A DNA stretch of 64,000 nt from NCBI GenBank assembly GCA_007115705.1, contig QXEO01001136.1, positions 185,757-249,756 on the forward strand, in the 5' to 3' direction. The notes under the pieces are model-generated. The model did no database searches, was not told where the DNA came from, and saw only the letters and a list, made by a program, of their open reading frames with translations. This document shows positions 22,625 through 34,475 of the stretch, in pieces (within the stretch, counting starts at the first letter, position 1; each line of letters begins with the position of its first letter). A program made the position numbers and the translations under genes. Source of the DNA: Dactylis glomerata (Eukaryota; Streptophyta; Magnoliopsida; Poales; Poaceae).

Positions 22625-23586
22625 TGATACGTCTCAAACGTATCTATAATTTTTGATGCTCCATGCTTGTTTTTACACCATTTGCCTATTATTTCGTTAC
22701 ACTTAGTGGCACTTTTATGCATTTTCCAGAACTAACCTATTAACGAGTTGCCACAGTGCCAGTTCCCTGTTTTCTGCTGTTTTTGTGTTTCAGAGTGATA
22801 CACAGGAAATATTCTCGGAATTGGACGAAACCACATCCTGAAGTCTTATTTTACCCGGAAGCTTCCAGAGATCCGAAGAGGAGTAGGAGGTGGGCCACAG
22901 GGGCCCCACACACACAGGTGGTGCGGCCAGGCCCCTGGCCGCGCCAGCCATGTGTGAGGAGGCCCTGGCCCTCCTCTGACATCGCCCCTTCGCCTATAAG
23001 AAGCCTCGGGACGGAAAACCCTAAGGGATTCGGCAATTTTCCAGAAACAGTTCCGCAGCTCCGCCGCCATCGCCGACGAATTTCGGGGGACAGAAGTCTC
23101 TGTTCCGGCACCCTGCCGGGACGGGGAAGTGCCCCCGGAGCCATCTCCATCGGTCTCCATCGCCGTCTCCGCCGTCTCCATCGACCTCACCGCCATCTCC
23201 ATCAACCTTGCTGTCTCCTATGATGAGGAGGGAGTAGTTCATCCCCGGGGCTGAGGGCTCTACCGGTAGCTATGTGGTTCACCTCTCTCTCCCATGATGT
23301 GATCTTTATGTGATCGTGAGCTTTGTATCATGTTGAACAAGTACATGTTATTATTCAGATATTTTGTGTACTCTAGCAATGTTATTAAAGTAATCTATTC
23401 CTCCTGCTATGGTGTAACGGTGACAATGCGTGCATCATGGTGGTACTTGGTTTAGGCTATGATTGTGATCTCTTGTGGATTATCAGAATAATTATTGCTA
23501 TGATAGTTTGAGTGATCCATTCCTCCTTTCATGGTGTAATGTTGACAGTGTGTGCACCGTGTTAGTACTTGGTTTAAGTTGTAATC
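22625..23586 (+). repeat. Truncated same-family LTR in inverted orientation inside element E
   Basis: It starts exactly at an LTR terminus (TGATACGTCTCAAACG) and follows the E/D LTR for about 960 bases, then breaks off in mid-LTR. It runs opposite to E. The right junction with E's gag falls in shared TTGTAAT sequence (23579-23585), a microhomology. It probably marks an insertion followed by a large deletion. Confidence 0.75.
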
Positions 23587-23990
23587 ATAACTAATTTTCT
23601 CCTCAAAAGTAGGTGAACTGAAAATATTATACCCATCATCATAACCATCATAAACTAGAGGTTTAGTATCATCACAAGCTAAAGAACAGCTATTTCTCAA
23701 AGCATATTCATCAAACATATCATCATAAGAAGGAACATCACATAGGGGAGTAAAATATCATCAGAGCAAACTTTCTCCACTAAAGCTGGGGAACTAAAAA
23801 TATCATGCTTAACAAAACCAGCTTCCCCAAGCTTAGACTTTTCTATAGCATTAGCAATAACGGTGTTCAAAGCATTCATACTAACATCACTATTAGCATG
23901 CAAATTAAGCTCCAAAGGTTTTTCAATTTTCTCTTCAAACACTTCATATCTAAACTCAGGAAAAAGACTACATAACTCTTTGTTTTCCAT
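23587..23990 (-). pseudogene. Internally deleted gag of element E
   Basis: ATG at 23990-23988 opens a frame matching the first about 75 residues of D's Gag (shared SLFPEFR and KSLGEAGFVKHDIFSS-like blocks). The sequence then jumps to D's region around nucleotide 2035 (MFDEYALRNSCSLACDD). About 1.7 kb, covering the capsid domain and zinc knuckle, is missing and the frame shifts at the join. The end is cut by the inverted LTR. No functional Gag can be made. Confidence 0.75.
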
Positions 23991-24102
23991 TAAGCCTAAC
24001 TAGTGAAAATAAAAACAAAAAACAAAACGATATAATTGCAGAATCTAAAGGAAATAACTCCGAGCACTCACACAGGTGGATGCGAGTACCTTTTACCTTA
24101 CC

Positions 24103-24120
24103 TCCCAGGCAACGGCGCTA
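24103..24120 (-). promoter_or_regulatory. Primer-binding site of element E (degenerate, tRNA-Asp)
   Basis: The complement reads TAGCGCCGTTGCCTGGGA, two mismatches from the tRNA-Asp complement. It lies 10 bases inside the 5' LTR. Confidence 0.8.
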
Positions 24121-24130
24121 GAAAAGAGCT

Positions 24131-25674
24131 TGATATCTACCCACGCGTCTGTTCTTGTAGACAGTGTTGGGCCTCCAAGTGCAGAGGTTTGTAGAATAGC
24201 AGCAAGTTTCCCTTAAGTGGATCACCCAAGGTTTATCGAACTCAGGGAGGTAGAGGTCAAAGCTATCCCTCTCAAATAACCCTGCAATTACGATATAGAA
24301 AGTCTCTTGTGTCCCCAACACACCCAATACACTTGTCAGATGTATAGGTGCACTAGTTCGGCAAAGAGATTGTGAAATACAAGTGGTATAGATGATTATA
24401 AGTAGTAAATGCAATCTGGAATAAAAATGGCAGCAAGCAAACAAGTAACAAAATAGCAAGTAAACGGTGTGCAAAGCTTGGAAACAAGGCCTAGGGATCA
24501 TACTTTCACTAGTGGACACACTCCCAACAAATATAACATAATTGAACAAATAAATAACTTCTATTCACTATGGTACTCTGAATTACTCTCCTATTGAATA
24601 ACACTAATCATTGCGTAGGGCTACGAAGCACTCCTCAAAGTTCATCAAGTACTTGACAAACACCACTCATAGAGATATCCAAATCAAATCACAACTCAAG
24701 ATAAATATTATTGCAACTTAGACCAAGTACTAACACGGTGCACACACTGTCAACATTACACCATGAAAGGAGGAATAGATCACTTCAATACTATCATAGT
24801 GATAATTATTCTCATAATCCATAAGAAATCACAATCGTAGCCTAGACCAAGTACCACCATGATGCACACACTGTCACCGTTACACCATGGCAGGAGGAAT
24901 AGATTACTTTAATAACACACTAGAGTACACATAATGAAGAAGAGTAACATCTACTTATTCAATATGATACAAAGCTCACGATCACATAAAGATCACATCA
25001 AGGGAGAGAGAGGTGAACCACATAGCTATCGGTAGAGCCCTCAGCCCCGGGGAAGAACTACTCCCTCCTCATCATAGGAGACAGCAAGGTTGATGGAGAT
25101 GGTGGTGAGGTCGATGGAGACGGCGGAGACGACGATGGAGATCGATGGAGATGGCTCCGGGGGCACTTCCCCGTCCCGACAGGGTGCCGGAACAGAGACT
25201 TTTGTCCTCTGAAATTCGTTGGCAGCGGCGGCGGAGCTACATAACTCTTTTTGGAAATTTGCCGAATCCCTTAGGGTTTTCCGTCCCGAGGCTTTATATA
25301 GGCGAAGGTGCGTCGTCAGGGGGCTGCCAGGGTCTCCTCACACATAGGGGGCGCGGCCAGGGCCTGGGCCGCGCCACCCTGGTGTGAGGGAAGCCCCTGG
25401 CCCCCCCTCCGGCTCCCTTTTGGTCCTCGTCCTTCTTCCGGAAAAAATAGGAGTCCTAGAACTTGTTTCGTCCAATTCCAAGAATATTTCCTGTGTAGCA
25501 TTTCTGAAACACAAAAACAGCAGAAAACAGGGAACTGGCACTGTGGCATCTTGTCAATAGGTTAGTTCCGGAAATCGCATAAAAATGCCACGAAGTGTAA
25601 CGAAACACAAGGCAAATAGTGTAAAAACAAGCATGGAGCATAAAAAATTATAGATACGTTTGAGACGTATCACT
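24131..25674 (-). repeat. 5' LTR of element E
   Basis: Plus-strand limits are TGATATCTACCCACGC and GAGACGTATCA. It contains the same GC-rich leader into which A inserted in the partner LTR, here intact at about 25370, so the empty site is visible for comparison. Confidence 0.9.
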
Positions 25675-27200
25675 TCTCAGCCTCCAGTTGAGCCTACGTT
25701 GTGTCATCCGAAGGTCATGGATGTTGCAATGGAAAATATGGAATGAAGTATAGATGACTAAGGAAGGAGAACATACCCGGATCGCGTCAATGGCTATAGA
25801 AGATGGCGTCGGGCGGGGCTCTACAACAGGCGAGGAGCTTGTCTTGCCACGGTTGATCTGTCTCAATGACGGGATGGTCTTAGGATCTACCGCCCCATCA
25901 TAGACAAACAAGCGGCCATGCTTCTTGCCTTCTCCCGCACGCATGGCAACCTCGGGGTCAAATGGCTCGATGTCGGGGTCCGCCTCGGGGCCGTGAATCT
26001 CCGCATACTTGGCCCGGTACGCCTTGTCCTTGGCTTCGGCGATCTCGCTCACCCACTTCATCTTCCCATCTTTCTTGTCCTTCTTCTTGCGGTTGTCGCC
26101 CCATATCCTGAACAGCGATGCAGTCGAGCCTATCTCCTTGTCCTGCAAAAGATAGCACAAAGATACATGAACGCATTTGCGGAATAAGGAAGAACATGAT
26201 GATCAAGGTTAAGGCAATGCATTTTCTCACCTTCTTGTCCTGGACGATGCCAAGGGCGATGCTGCCTTGCGTGTGTGATCCACCTTTCATCTCGGTTCTC
26301 CTCAGCTTTTGTTCTGCGTGCTTCCTCTTGTATGCGGCGCTTGTGTAGTGACGGACCATCGCGCGCCAAACTTGAGGTCTGGTGTGACCTACGTACAGAG
26401 GAGGGGACTGCATATGCACAAAATACACATATTAGTGAAAAACATCCGACGGTCACCAAGTCCGTAATACGGGAAATGGAAGTAACTGCAAGTACTGCCA
26501 CGGCTGGAAGTCCACGATCTCTCGGCTTGCTCCTTCTTCATCGGGAGCTTGCATTTCTCGGCGTACCAATTGTGGGTGGACAAAATACGCCCCTCGTAGT
26601 GCATATCGGTCACTTTCTTCCGCGCTATCCTGCCGGCCACCTGAATGCATTCTTCCTTCTCACAATCAGGATCCATACGAAAGTAGGTCTACAAGGATGC
26701 AAAAAAGTGAGAAAAAGGCATTAGTGGAAGAAAGTGACAAAATGTAGGCTCTTGAAAAAGAATTACCGAATGACGAGAAGTAAAGTTAACTTACCCAGAA
26801 ATCATGGATCACCCTAGATCCACAGTTCCCGAGCCTCCTCCCGTATTCGCCCTCCGGATCGGGTGCGTAAGCGTAGTGGTCCCAAGTCCAAGCTATCTCG
26901 GTGCGACCATTAGGAATGGTCACAAACCCAGGGCAGTGCTTCCTAACAAGGCACCCAAGGATGCTCGAGTAGGCACGCAGTTTGTAGCCTTCCTTGTACA
27001 TGAAGGACCTGCACAATGAACAACCAAAAACGATATGAGAAATAGTGATGAAAAGTTGTGAAAACATATGATTGTGAAATTAGGTACCTCTCCCCTCTCG
27101 GGATAAGCGTAACAACCCCGCTGGCTGCCGTCCACTCGGCAATGGTAGGCAGCTCGGAGACCCCACGCTGGTAAGGAGCATGTGTTCCAGGCTTGCAAAG
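25675..27200 (-). pseudogene. CACTA ORF2, 5' and middle exons
   Basis: Minus-strand exons with plausible splice sites: 27088 upward (donor GTACCT), 27008-26795, an exon near 26690-26480, 26407-26231, 26142-25777, and 25693-25675 continuing across element E at 13010. Products resemble plant Ptta/En/Spm-type second proteins: a block ending SSILGCLVRKHCPGFV, then QKLRRTEMKGGSHTQGSIAL, then a Lys-rich region. The 26.5-kb exon shows frame conflicts, so decay is likely. Oddly, the most upstream part is continuous in frame with the TNP2 transposase. Confidence 0.6.
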
Positions 27201-29355
27201 AAGCTCGGGTGCCTGTTTATCTAGCTTCTTGACCACTTCATGGTCCAACTCCTTAGCACAAAGCTGGCGAAAGAAATAGCTCAACTCTGCGAGCACTAGC
27301 CAAGTCTGCTCATCGACATAGCCTCGAATCATGATGGGCATTATCCGCTCAAGCCACACGTGATAGTAATGACTCTTGAGCCCATGCACTCGCAACGTCT
27401 CTAGGTTTGCTCCTCTCATCCAGTTAGCTGCATACCCATCAGGGAAGAACAAGCAGTCGATGATCCACTGGAACATTTCCCTCCTTTCTGTCCTTGAAGG
27501 GCGGAACGGGGCCTTTCGCTTGGTCCACCCTGGTCCTTTGACCCCGGGAGGCTGTGGATCCAAATTTGGCCTATCGCACCATTCTTGTTGATCGATTCTA
27601 GCCTTAATGTTATCCTTTGTCTTCTCAGTGTCCATAATTGTGCTCCAAAGGGCCTCACTGATATTTTTTCGGTGTGCATTACATCAATATTGTGCGGAAG
27701 CTCGAGATCTTTGAAGTAAGGAAGCTTCCACAAGCATGGAATGTGGGTCCACTGGTGTGTCTCCCCGTATCCCACGAAACCTTTCCCATCGGTGTTCGGC
27801 ACGAGAGCTTCTAACTCAGCCTTGGTATCTTTGCCGGTCGGCAGATGTGGACGTGGAGTATGGACAACAACACCTCTCTTGAAGTTCTTTGTGTCACTCC
27901 TATATTTATGATTCGCCTCAAGGAATTTTCAGTGTTCATCAAAACAAGAATACTTGCCACCCTTCTTCAGCCAAAAGAAAGTCACAGCCTGCCTACACAC
28001 CGGGCAAGGCCACTTCCCATGTGTACACCAGCCGCAGAACAACACACGTGCCGGTAGGTCATGCAGGGATGCGTGGTAGTAGACAAACATATCAAAGTGC
28101 TCCTTTGTTGCGGCGTCGTATGTTCACACCCCACGATCTTCCCACCCAACAAGCAAGTCATCCACTAGCAGCTCAAGGTACACGCTCATGTTCTTTCCCG
28201 GGTACTTAAGCCCTGGGATTATCATCGACACAAACATGTTCTCAGATCTCATGACGACGCCAGGAGGGAGGTTCAGGGGAATAACAAACATGGGCCACCA
28301 ACTGTATGTTGCAGCTGACATGCCATATGGATTGAACCCATCGGTTGATATCGCAACTGCTACGCTCCTCGGGTTGCCCGCTTTCAAAGGATATTTCTTG
28401 ACGAAGTTCTGACATGCTTGACCATCTGACGAATGTATCATCTTGTCTTTGTATCGTTTCCCCTCAAGGGGCCATCGCATCTGTTGGGCAGTTTCCTCCA
28501 TCATGAAAAGCCGTTGGAGCCTCGGCAAGAATGGAAGATAACGGAGGATCTTTTGGGGAATCCCAGTCTGCCTCTTCGTGCCATCACCAGATTTGACCTC
28601 AAAGTACCTAGAGGATTTGCAATGGATGCAATAGCTGTCATTAGCATGTTCTTTTCAAAATAGCATGCATCCCTTTGGACAAGCGTCTATCTTCTCATAT
28701 GTCATCTTCAGTGATTTGAGGATTTTAGTCAACTCATAAAAGCTCTTGGTCAAGATGTGCCCTTTCGGTAGAATGCTGCCGATGACAACCAGAAGATCAT
28801 CAAACTTGTCTCTTGATAAGTTACTCTGACACTTGAAGGCCATTAGGCAAGCACGGCATCCAACTGAGTAACCTTTGTATGTGGATGAAGGGGTTTCTGT
28901 GCAGCAAACACAGCCTCCTAGAACTTCTTTGTGCTCTGTTCCGGCTCCTCACTTGTCTCTGCCTCCTGTGGTGTCTCCCCCTCCTCTGCATTTGGGTTTT
29001 CAGGCGCATTTGCATCCAGGAACGCATCTAAGCATGCATCAAACCCAGCATCAAATCCTCCCGCTGGCTGACTCTGCTGCGACTCCTTTCTTACATGTTT
29101 TGCTGGTTGCTTACCATGGCAAATCCAACGATCGTAATTCGGTGTGAACCTAAATTTTAGCAGGTGTTTACTCATTTCATCCTTCATCATCCGTTTCATG
29201 TTACGACATTTCATGCAGGGGCACAACACTTTTGCGGGTCTAGCAGGTATGGCAAACGCATTGTCCACGAACTGCTCAGTCTTATCTCTCCATTCATCAG
29301 TAAAATCCCACTGACTAGTTTTGCCCTCGTACATCCATAAATGACTCGAATCCAT
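27201..29355 (-). pseudogene. CACTA transposase, TNP2 type (En/Spm TNPD-like), decayed
   Basis: The frame starts at ATG 29355. The N-terminal transposase-associated domain is clear (VLCPCMKCRN, HLLKFRF). The TNP2 domain follows (MRWPLEGKRYKDKMIHSSDG, STDGFNPYG, NLPPGVVM, PHNIDVMHTEKN, PDGYAANW, LKSHYYHVW, YFFRQLCAKEL). The family catalyses cut-and-paste of CACTA elements. Lesions: a frame change near 28920; TGA in place of Trp after CMLF at about 28657; TGA after GWEDRGV near 28124; and TGA in the following Cys-rich block. The usual C-terminal part after RQLCAKEL is missing, and the frame runs directly into ORF2-type sequence near 27200. Confidence 0.8.
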
Positions 29356-29500
29356 CCTCTATCTAGCATAAAAACATAATTACAATGCTTTCAATTTAAC
29401 ATGTCATTACATCCAACATTAGTTCGATTAATTTTAACGAATATAGGTTTTACGCCATGCAAAACGCTATCTCTCTAATAGGTGAGCTCTAATCCCACCC

Positions 29501-29706
29501 GAGGATGTGCAGATTGGGTACGTTCTCCATGCTCTACCCTGCCTCGAGACAAAATTTCGGCAGCACCTCCCCGCTGTTCTCCCGATACACATCTCGGGCC
29601 AAAAGCCGAGAGGATGTGCATCCGGAGAACAATAGGGAGGCGCCGTCAAAATTCTATCTCGAGCTCAGGGCAAAGCATGGAGAACATACCCAATCTGCAC
29701 ATCCTC
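29501..29706. repeat. 206-bp near-perfect palindrome upstream of the CACTA transposase
   Basis: Left arm begins GAGGATGTGCAGATTGGGTA; the right arm ends with its complement TACCCAATCTGCACATCCTC, except for a single base. Pairing continues with few mismatches (CTCGAG, AAAATT, CGGC, CCTCCC, GTTCTCC, CACATC) to the centre near 29603. A transcript would fold into a hairpin of about 100 bp. It lies about 150 bases 5' of the transposase ATG. Confidence 0.8.
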
Positions 29707-30283
29707 CGGCTGTCCAAAATACGTGGACAATCCGAAAGAGTTATGGTTAAAATATGCAACTAAATACATATTTATCCGCGTAACCCTTCCGAACGGGAGA
29801 CCCCTAGGTTTCACGACTGACTTGGTTATCTAGACACAAAATAAACCCTATGTACATGTGAAGATAGGCGCAAGATTTATACCCTCGAAGCGTGAGCAAA
29901 TCGTCAAGGGGTGTCAGCACGGCAGCAGGGGAGGCGACACCGACACTCGGGCACTAGCCCCGGCACTCGGGCTCGAGCAGATATCCAAAACCCTATAACA
30001 GTACCTTCATAATTAGAAGGCCATCCTACTAACCATACCACTACTACCTAGTCAGCACAATCATCTAAAAACAACTACACCAATAGCGGAGGAGTAAATT
30101 TTATACCTTTGAAGCGTGGCCGAGTCGTAGGCAGGGTGAGCCGGACCTAACGGTCGACCATCTCGCCTATGGTGGTCGCGAGCTGGGCGGGCCGGCCTCT
30201 ACCCGCTGCGAGGATGCCAGGCCAGATGCGTGCAGACCGGTGAGAAAGAGGCGCCGCTGGAGGGACGCCGAGCCAGGAGAGGT
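29707..30283 (-). other. CACTA 5' region between the palindrome and element C
   Basis: No ORF is supported. Composition turns GC-rich towards 30283, where element C is inserted; the same GC-rich sequence resumes at 40527. Confidence 0.6.
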
Positions 30284-31790
30284 TGATACGTCCATTTTGC
30301 ATCACTATTTTGTATCATAATTTACTGTTATTCATTGATATATTTCATATTTAGAGTTGATACTTATGTTATTTCCTTTGTTTTCACATGTTTGATGATC
30401 TTTGGAGGAGTTGCTGCCGGAGTCAGGATTCTGCTCGAAAAAGGACCATCAAGGGACCATATTTTGAAGATCAGGAAAATTCTAGAAAAATACCAGGAAA
30501 TTCTATTTTCCTAGAAGACTCAGGAATCCAGAAGGAGGAGTCGAGAGGGGCCAGGGTGGGCCCACACGCCAGGGTGGCGCGGCCTGACCCCTGGTCGCGC
30601 CAGCCCTGTGTGAGGGAACCCTGGCCCACTTCTGATCTCGCCCCTCCGCGTACTTCATCGTCCCCGAAAACCTAAGTCAAAGGGGGGCTCAGAGTTAGAC
30701 ACCGCCGCCTCTACGGGGCGGAAAACACCAGGGAGAGAAAAGCTCTCCGGCAGGCAGAAATCTGCCGGGGAAATTCCTTCCCGGAGAGGGGAGATCGTCG
30801 CCATCGTCATCACCATCGCACCGGACTTCATCGGGATCATCATCATCATCTCCATCACCAGCACCTTCATCTCCACCAGCACCACGCCATCCCGCTGTAA
30901 CATCTTGAGTTGGATCTTGCTATATTCATAGGGGAAACTTTCCCGGTGTTGATTACTCTTGTAGTTGATGCTATTGAGTGGAACCGTTGAATTAAGGTTT
31001 ATGATCAGATTGTTATTTACCATTATTTCACCTCTGATCATGATCCATATGATGTCTTGTGAGTAGTTCGTTTAGTTCTTGAGGACATGGGAGAAGTCAA
31101 GATGTTAGTAGTGAATTATTGTTGAGAAATATTTAATGGTTTGATATTGTTGTGGTGCTATTTCACTAGTGGTGTCATCTGAACGTTGACTACATGATAC
31201 TTCACCATTTATGGGCCTAGTGAGATGCATTGTGTATTTGGCTACCGATTGTGGGGTTGCTGGAGTGACAGAAACCTAAACCTCCGTTGGAAAACCATTG
31301 CACCAGGGAGCGTAGGATCTTAGAGTTTAAGGCTGTGGTTAGATTTATCTTAATTACTTTCTTGTATTTGCGGATGCTTGCAAGGGGTATAATCACAAGT
31401 GTGTATTTATCCTAGTAAGGGTAGTGCGCTAGCACAGGTTCACCCCCATAACACCTATCAAACCAATAAAGGCTATTGGCTTTATGAAGCGAAAGCTCTT
31501 GACAGAAACTCCCGTGTGTCCTCGAGAACGTTTGGTTATTATAAGTACACAACCGGCTTGTCCTTTGCTGAAGAAAGGATTGGGCCACTTGCTGCAATTG
31601 TTACTACTGTCTTTTATTTACTCGCACTTTATTTACTCGTATTACCAAATACCCCTGAAAACCTGTTTGCTAGTATTTACAGTGATTCCTTGATCAAAAC
31701 CGCTCATCGACACCTTCTGCTCCTCGTTGGGTTCGACACTCTTATTTATCGAAAGTAGTACTATACACCCCCTATACTTGTGGGTCATCA
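30284..31790 (+). repeat. 5' LTR of element C
   Basis: It runs from TGATACGTCCATTTTGC to CTTGTGGGTCATCA. An ORF-like stretch at 31399-31758 is repeated in the 3' LTR and is LTR sequence, not a gene. Confidence 0.92.
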
Positions 31791-31801
31791 AGACTATTTT
31801 C

Positions 31802-31819
31802 TGGCGCCGTTGCCGGGGA
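31802..31819 (+). promoter_or_regulatory. Primer-binding site of element C (tRNA-Asp)
   Basis: TGGCGCCGTTGCCGGGGA, exact complement of the tRNA-Asp 3' end, 11 bases after the LTR. Confidence 0.92.
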
Positions 31820-31910
31820 GTGTAGCGCTATTGAAGAGTAGAATTGGTAAAGGTAACCGTCGCTGTGAGTATCATTTTTATTTTGTCTTTTATTTTTATT
31901 TTATTCTGTT

Positions 31911-34475
31911 ATGGAGAACTCTCCATTTGGTTTCCTATTTGGAAACACTTCTACTACTACTATTGCACATGTGGATGAACCACCACCACCGCCTGCTGAA
32001 ATTGATCATTTTAAGATACCTATGAAAATTGTTGGGCGTGTTATGGATAACTGCTATTCAGGTGATGGAACTGTCCATCCGGGTGATCACTTATTATTTA
32101 TACATGAATTATGTGAGTTGTTCAGATGCGCAGGTATTTCACCAAGCCAGGTTAAGAAGAAACTATTCTCATTATCATTGAAAGGCAAAGCTGAAGAGTG
32201 GTATCGACTACTCCAAGATGGTCCATCTATGGCATGGGAGGATATTGTACCTCTCTTTTATTCCAAGTTTTATCCTCCAAGTGAAATTCATAAAGATCGT
32301 AACCGGATATATAATTTTTGGCCTCATGATGGAGAGAGTATTGCCCAAGCGTGGGGGAGATTGAAGTTACTAATGCTCAAATGCCCCATTCATGAGCTCC
32401 CCAATAATATTGTTATTGATAATTTTTATGCGCGGCTTACTCTTCCTGATAAGGATTATTTGGATGCTTCTTGCTTTGGATCATTTACTCATATGAAAGA
32501 AGATGCTAAGTGGAAACTTCTTGACCGTATACAAGAAAATGCTGAAGGATGGGAAAACGACAAAGGTAGGAAGTCAGGTATAAACTATGATTATGAATGC
32601 ATTAAATCTTTTATGGGGACCGATGACTTTCATAGTGTTAGCGCTGCTTATGGTCTTGATTCTCAAATACTTGCTAATTGTCTTAAGGCCTTTGCCTCTT
32701 ATATTGATGTTCCAAAGAAAGATTGGAACAAATATCATGCGCCTTATAAAGACTCTATTAGTAATATACCTGCTGCAGCTACTGAAGTTTGTACTGTTGA
32801 TAGCATTGTGCTTGAGCCTTATTTTGAGAAGACACCTTTCCCTGCTAAGGTAAAAAAGTATTCTACTTTGGTAAGTGTGTCTAATAAAAGTACTAAGAAA
32901 GCTGCAGAACCTGATGAGCAAATTACTATTAAGTCTCATGTAGCTATATTGAAGGATCTTGTTACTAAAGATGTAGGGGATGAATATATTCTTTTTTGTG
33001 AGGATGCTTCTAACATTCTCTCACATCCTAAAAAGCATAGGAAAACAAGTGTTCCTGTTATTTCTGTCAGGATTGGAGATCATTGCTATTATGGTTTATG
33101 TGATATTGGTGCTAGTGCAAGTGCTATTACCTTAGAGCTTTACAAAGAAATCATGCACGAGATTGGCGCTTGTGAACTTGAAGATATTGATGTGGTTGTT
33201 CAGCTTGCTAACAGAGAGACTGTTTGGCCTCTTGGTATTGTTCGAGATGTGGAAGTTCTTTGTGGTAAGACTAAATACCTTACTGATTTTCTAGTACTTG
33301 GTAAGGAGGCTAGTAAAACTTGTCCTATTATTTTTGGTAGACCATTTTTGAACACCTGTGGCGCCGTGATAGATTGTAAGAAGGAGAAATTTTTTACTAA
33401 GTTCAATGGGGAGTCTTATGAGTTTAATTTTTCTAAGTTTGCTAAGACTTCTTATGAAAATGATATGCCTAATGAAAATTTTCGAGTTGAACAGCTTGCT
33501 TCTGTTGCTCTTGCTCCTAATAATGCCTTGCAACAATTCATGGAAGATCACGAAAGTGATGTTTTCAGCAAGGAAAGAGAAGATATTGACGATATTCTTC
33601 TTCGTCAACCACCATTAATCAAGCATAATCTACCTGTGGAGGATCTTGGTACCACTTTGCCACCTAAAGAAGATCCTGTGTTTGAATTAAAGCCTTTGCC
33701 TGATAATCTTAAATATGCTTACATAGATGATAAGAAAGTATATCCTGTTATTATTAGCTCTAAACTTGCAGGAAAGGAAGAAGAAAGATTATTGGAGATA
33801 TTGAGGAAACACCGAGGAGCTATGGGATATACTCTTGATGATTTAAAAGGGATTTCTCCCACTTTATGTCAGCATGCCATTAATATGGAGAAAGACGCAA
33901 AGCCAGTCATGGAGCATCAACGCCGCCTAATTCCCAAGATGAAGGATGTGGTAAGAAATGAGGTATTAAAACTCCTTGATGCTGGTATTATTTATCCTAT
34001 TGCTGATAGTAGATGGGTTAGTCCTGTTCATTGTGTTCCTAAGAAAGGAGGTATGACTGTTGTGCCTAATGAGAATAACGAGCTTATTCCTCAAAGGGTA
34101 GTAGTTGGTTATAGAATGTGCATTGATTATAGGAAGGTAAACAAAGTTACTAAGAAAGATCATTACCCTTTACCATTTATAGATAAGATGTTAGAAAGGT
34201 TGTCTAAGAAGACTCATTTTTGTTTCCTTGATGGTTATTCTGGTTTTTCTCAAATTGCTGTTAAGAAGGATGATCAAGAGAAAACCACTTTTACTTGTCC
34301 TTATGGAACTTATGCTTATAGACGTATGTCGTTTGGTTTATGCAATGCTCCTGCTACTTTTCAAAGATGCATGTCTGCTATTTTTCATGGCTTTTGTGAA
34401 GAAATTGTGGAGGTCTTCATGGACGATTTCTCCGTCTATGGAACTTCTTTTGATAATTGTTTTGCACAACCTTGA
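31911..34475 (+). CDS. Gag-protease-reverse transcriptase segment of element C
   Basis: The 854-codon frame starts at an ATG about 90 bases after the primer site. Gag capsid-type domain at about residues 30-230 (HPGDHLLFIHELCE, SIAQAWGRLKLLM). Retropepsin with catalytic CDIGAS at 397-402 and the downstream FGRPFLNTCGAVID flap-side block. Reverse transcriptase from about 680, with FCFLDGYSGFSQI, FGLCNAPATFQR and the catalytic FMDD at 836-839. The frame ends early because a T run at 34460-34463 has one extra base relative to the expected DNCLHNLDKV-type continuation. No clear CCHC knuckle was found in this frame. Confidence 0.9.
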   Translation: MENSPFGFLFGNTSTTTIAHVDEPPPPPAEIDHFKIPMKIVGRVMDNCYSGDGTVHPGDHLLFIHELCELFRCAGISPSQVKKKLFSLSLKGKAEEWYRLLQDGPSMAWEDIVPLFYSKFYPPSEIHKDRNRIYNFWPHDGESIAQAWGRLKLLMLKCPIHELPNNIVIDNFYARLTLPDKDYLDASCFGSFTHMKEDAKWKLLDRIQENAEGWENDKGRKSGINYDYECIKSFMGTDDFHSVSAAYGLDSQILANCLKAFASYIDVPKKDWNKYHAPYKDSISNIPAAATEVCTVDSIVLEPYFEKTPFPAKVKKYSTLVSVSNKSTKKAAEPDEQITIKSHVAILKDLVTKDVGDEYILFCEDASNILSHPKKHRKTSVPVISVRIGDHCYYGLCDIGASASAITLELYKEIMHEIGACELEDIDVVVQLANRETVWPLGIVRDVEVLCGKTKYLTDFLVLGKEASKTCPIIFGRPFLNTCGAVIDCKKEKFFTKFNGESYEFNFSKFAKTSYENDMPNENFRVEQLASVALAPNNALQQFMEDHESDVFSKEREDIDDILLRQPPLIKHNLPVEDLGTTLPPKEDPVFELKPLPDNLKYAYIDDKKVYPVIISSKLAGKEEERLLEILRKHRGAMGYTLDDLKGISPTLCQHAINMEKDAKPVMEHQRRLIPKMKDVVRNEVLKLLDAGIIYPIADSRWVSPVHCVPKKGGMTVVPNENNELIPQRVVVGYRMCIDYRKVNKVTKKDHYPLPFIDKMLERLSKKTHFCFLDGYSGFSQIAVKKDDQEKTTFTCPYGTYAYRRMSFGLCNAPATFQRCMSAIFHGFCEEIVEVFMDDFSVYGTSFDNCFAQP

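Larger units (their letters stand above)
13011..25674 (-). mobile_element. Athila-type gypsy element E, non-autonomous, split by element A
   Basis: A perfect 5-bp duplication CTTCT flanks it (13006-13010 and 25675-25679). In minus orientation its 5' LTR is 24131-25674 and its 3' LTR is 13011-14257 plus 21435-21728, interrupted by element A. The two LTRs are 1544 and about 1541 bp. The internal region (21729-24130) is only 2.4 kb and rearranged: gag is internally deleted and a truncated LTR in the opposite direction replaces part of the body. Without A the element is about 5.5 kb. It lies inside a CACTA ORF2 exon. Confidence 0.9.

Noticed and set aside
31802..31819. tRNA gene fragment
   Set aside because: Only the 18 bases complementary to the tRNA-Asp 3' end are present, in primer-site position; no tRNA cloverleaf around it.
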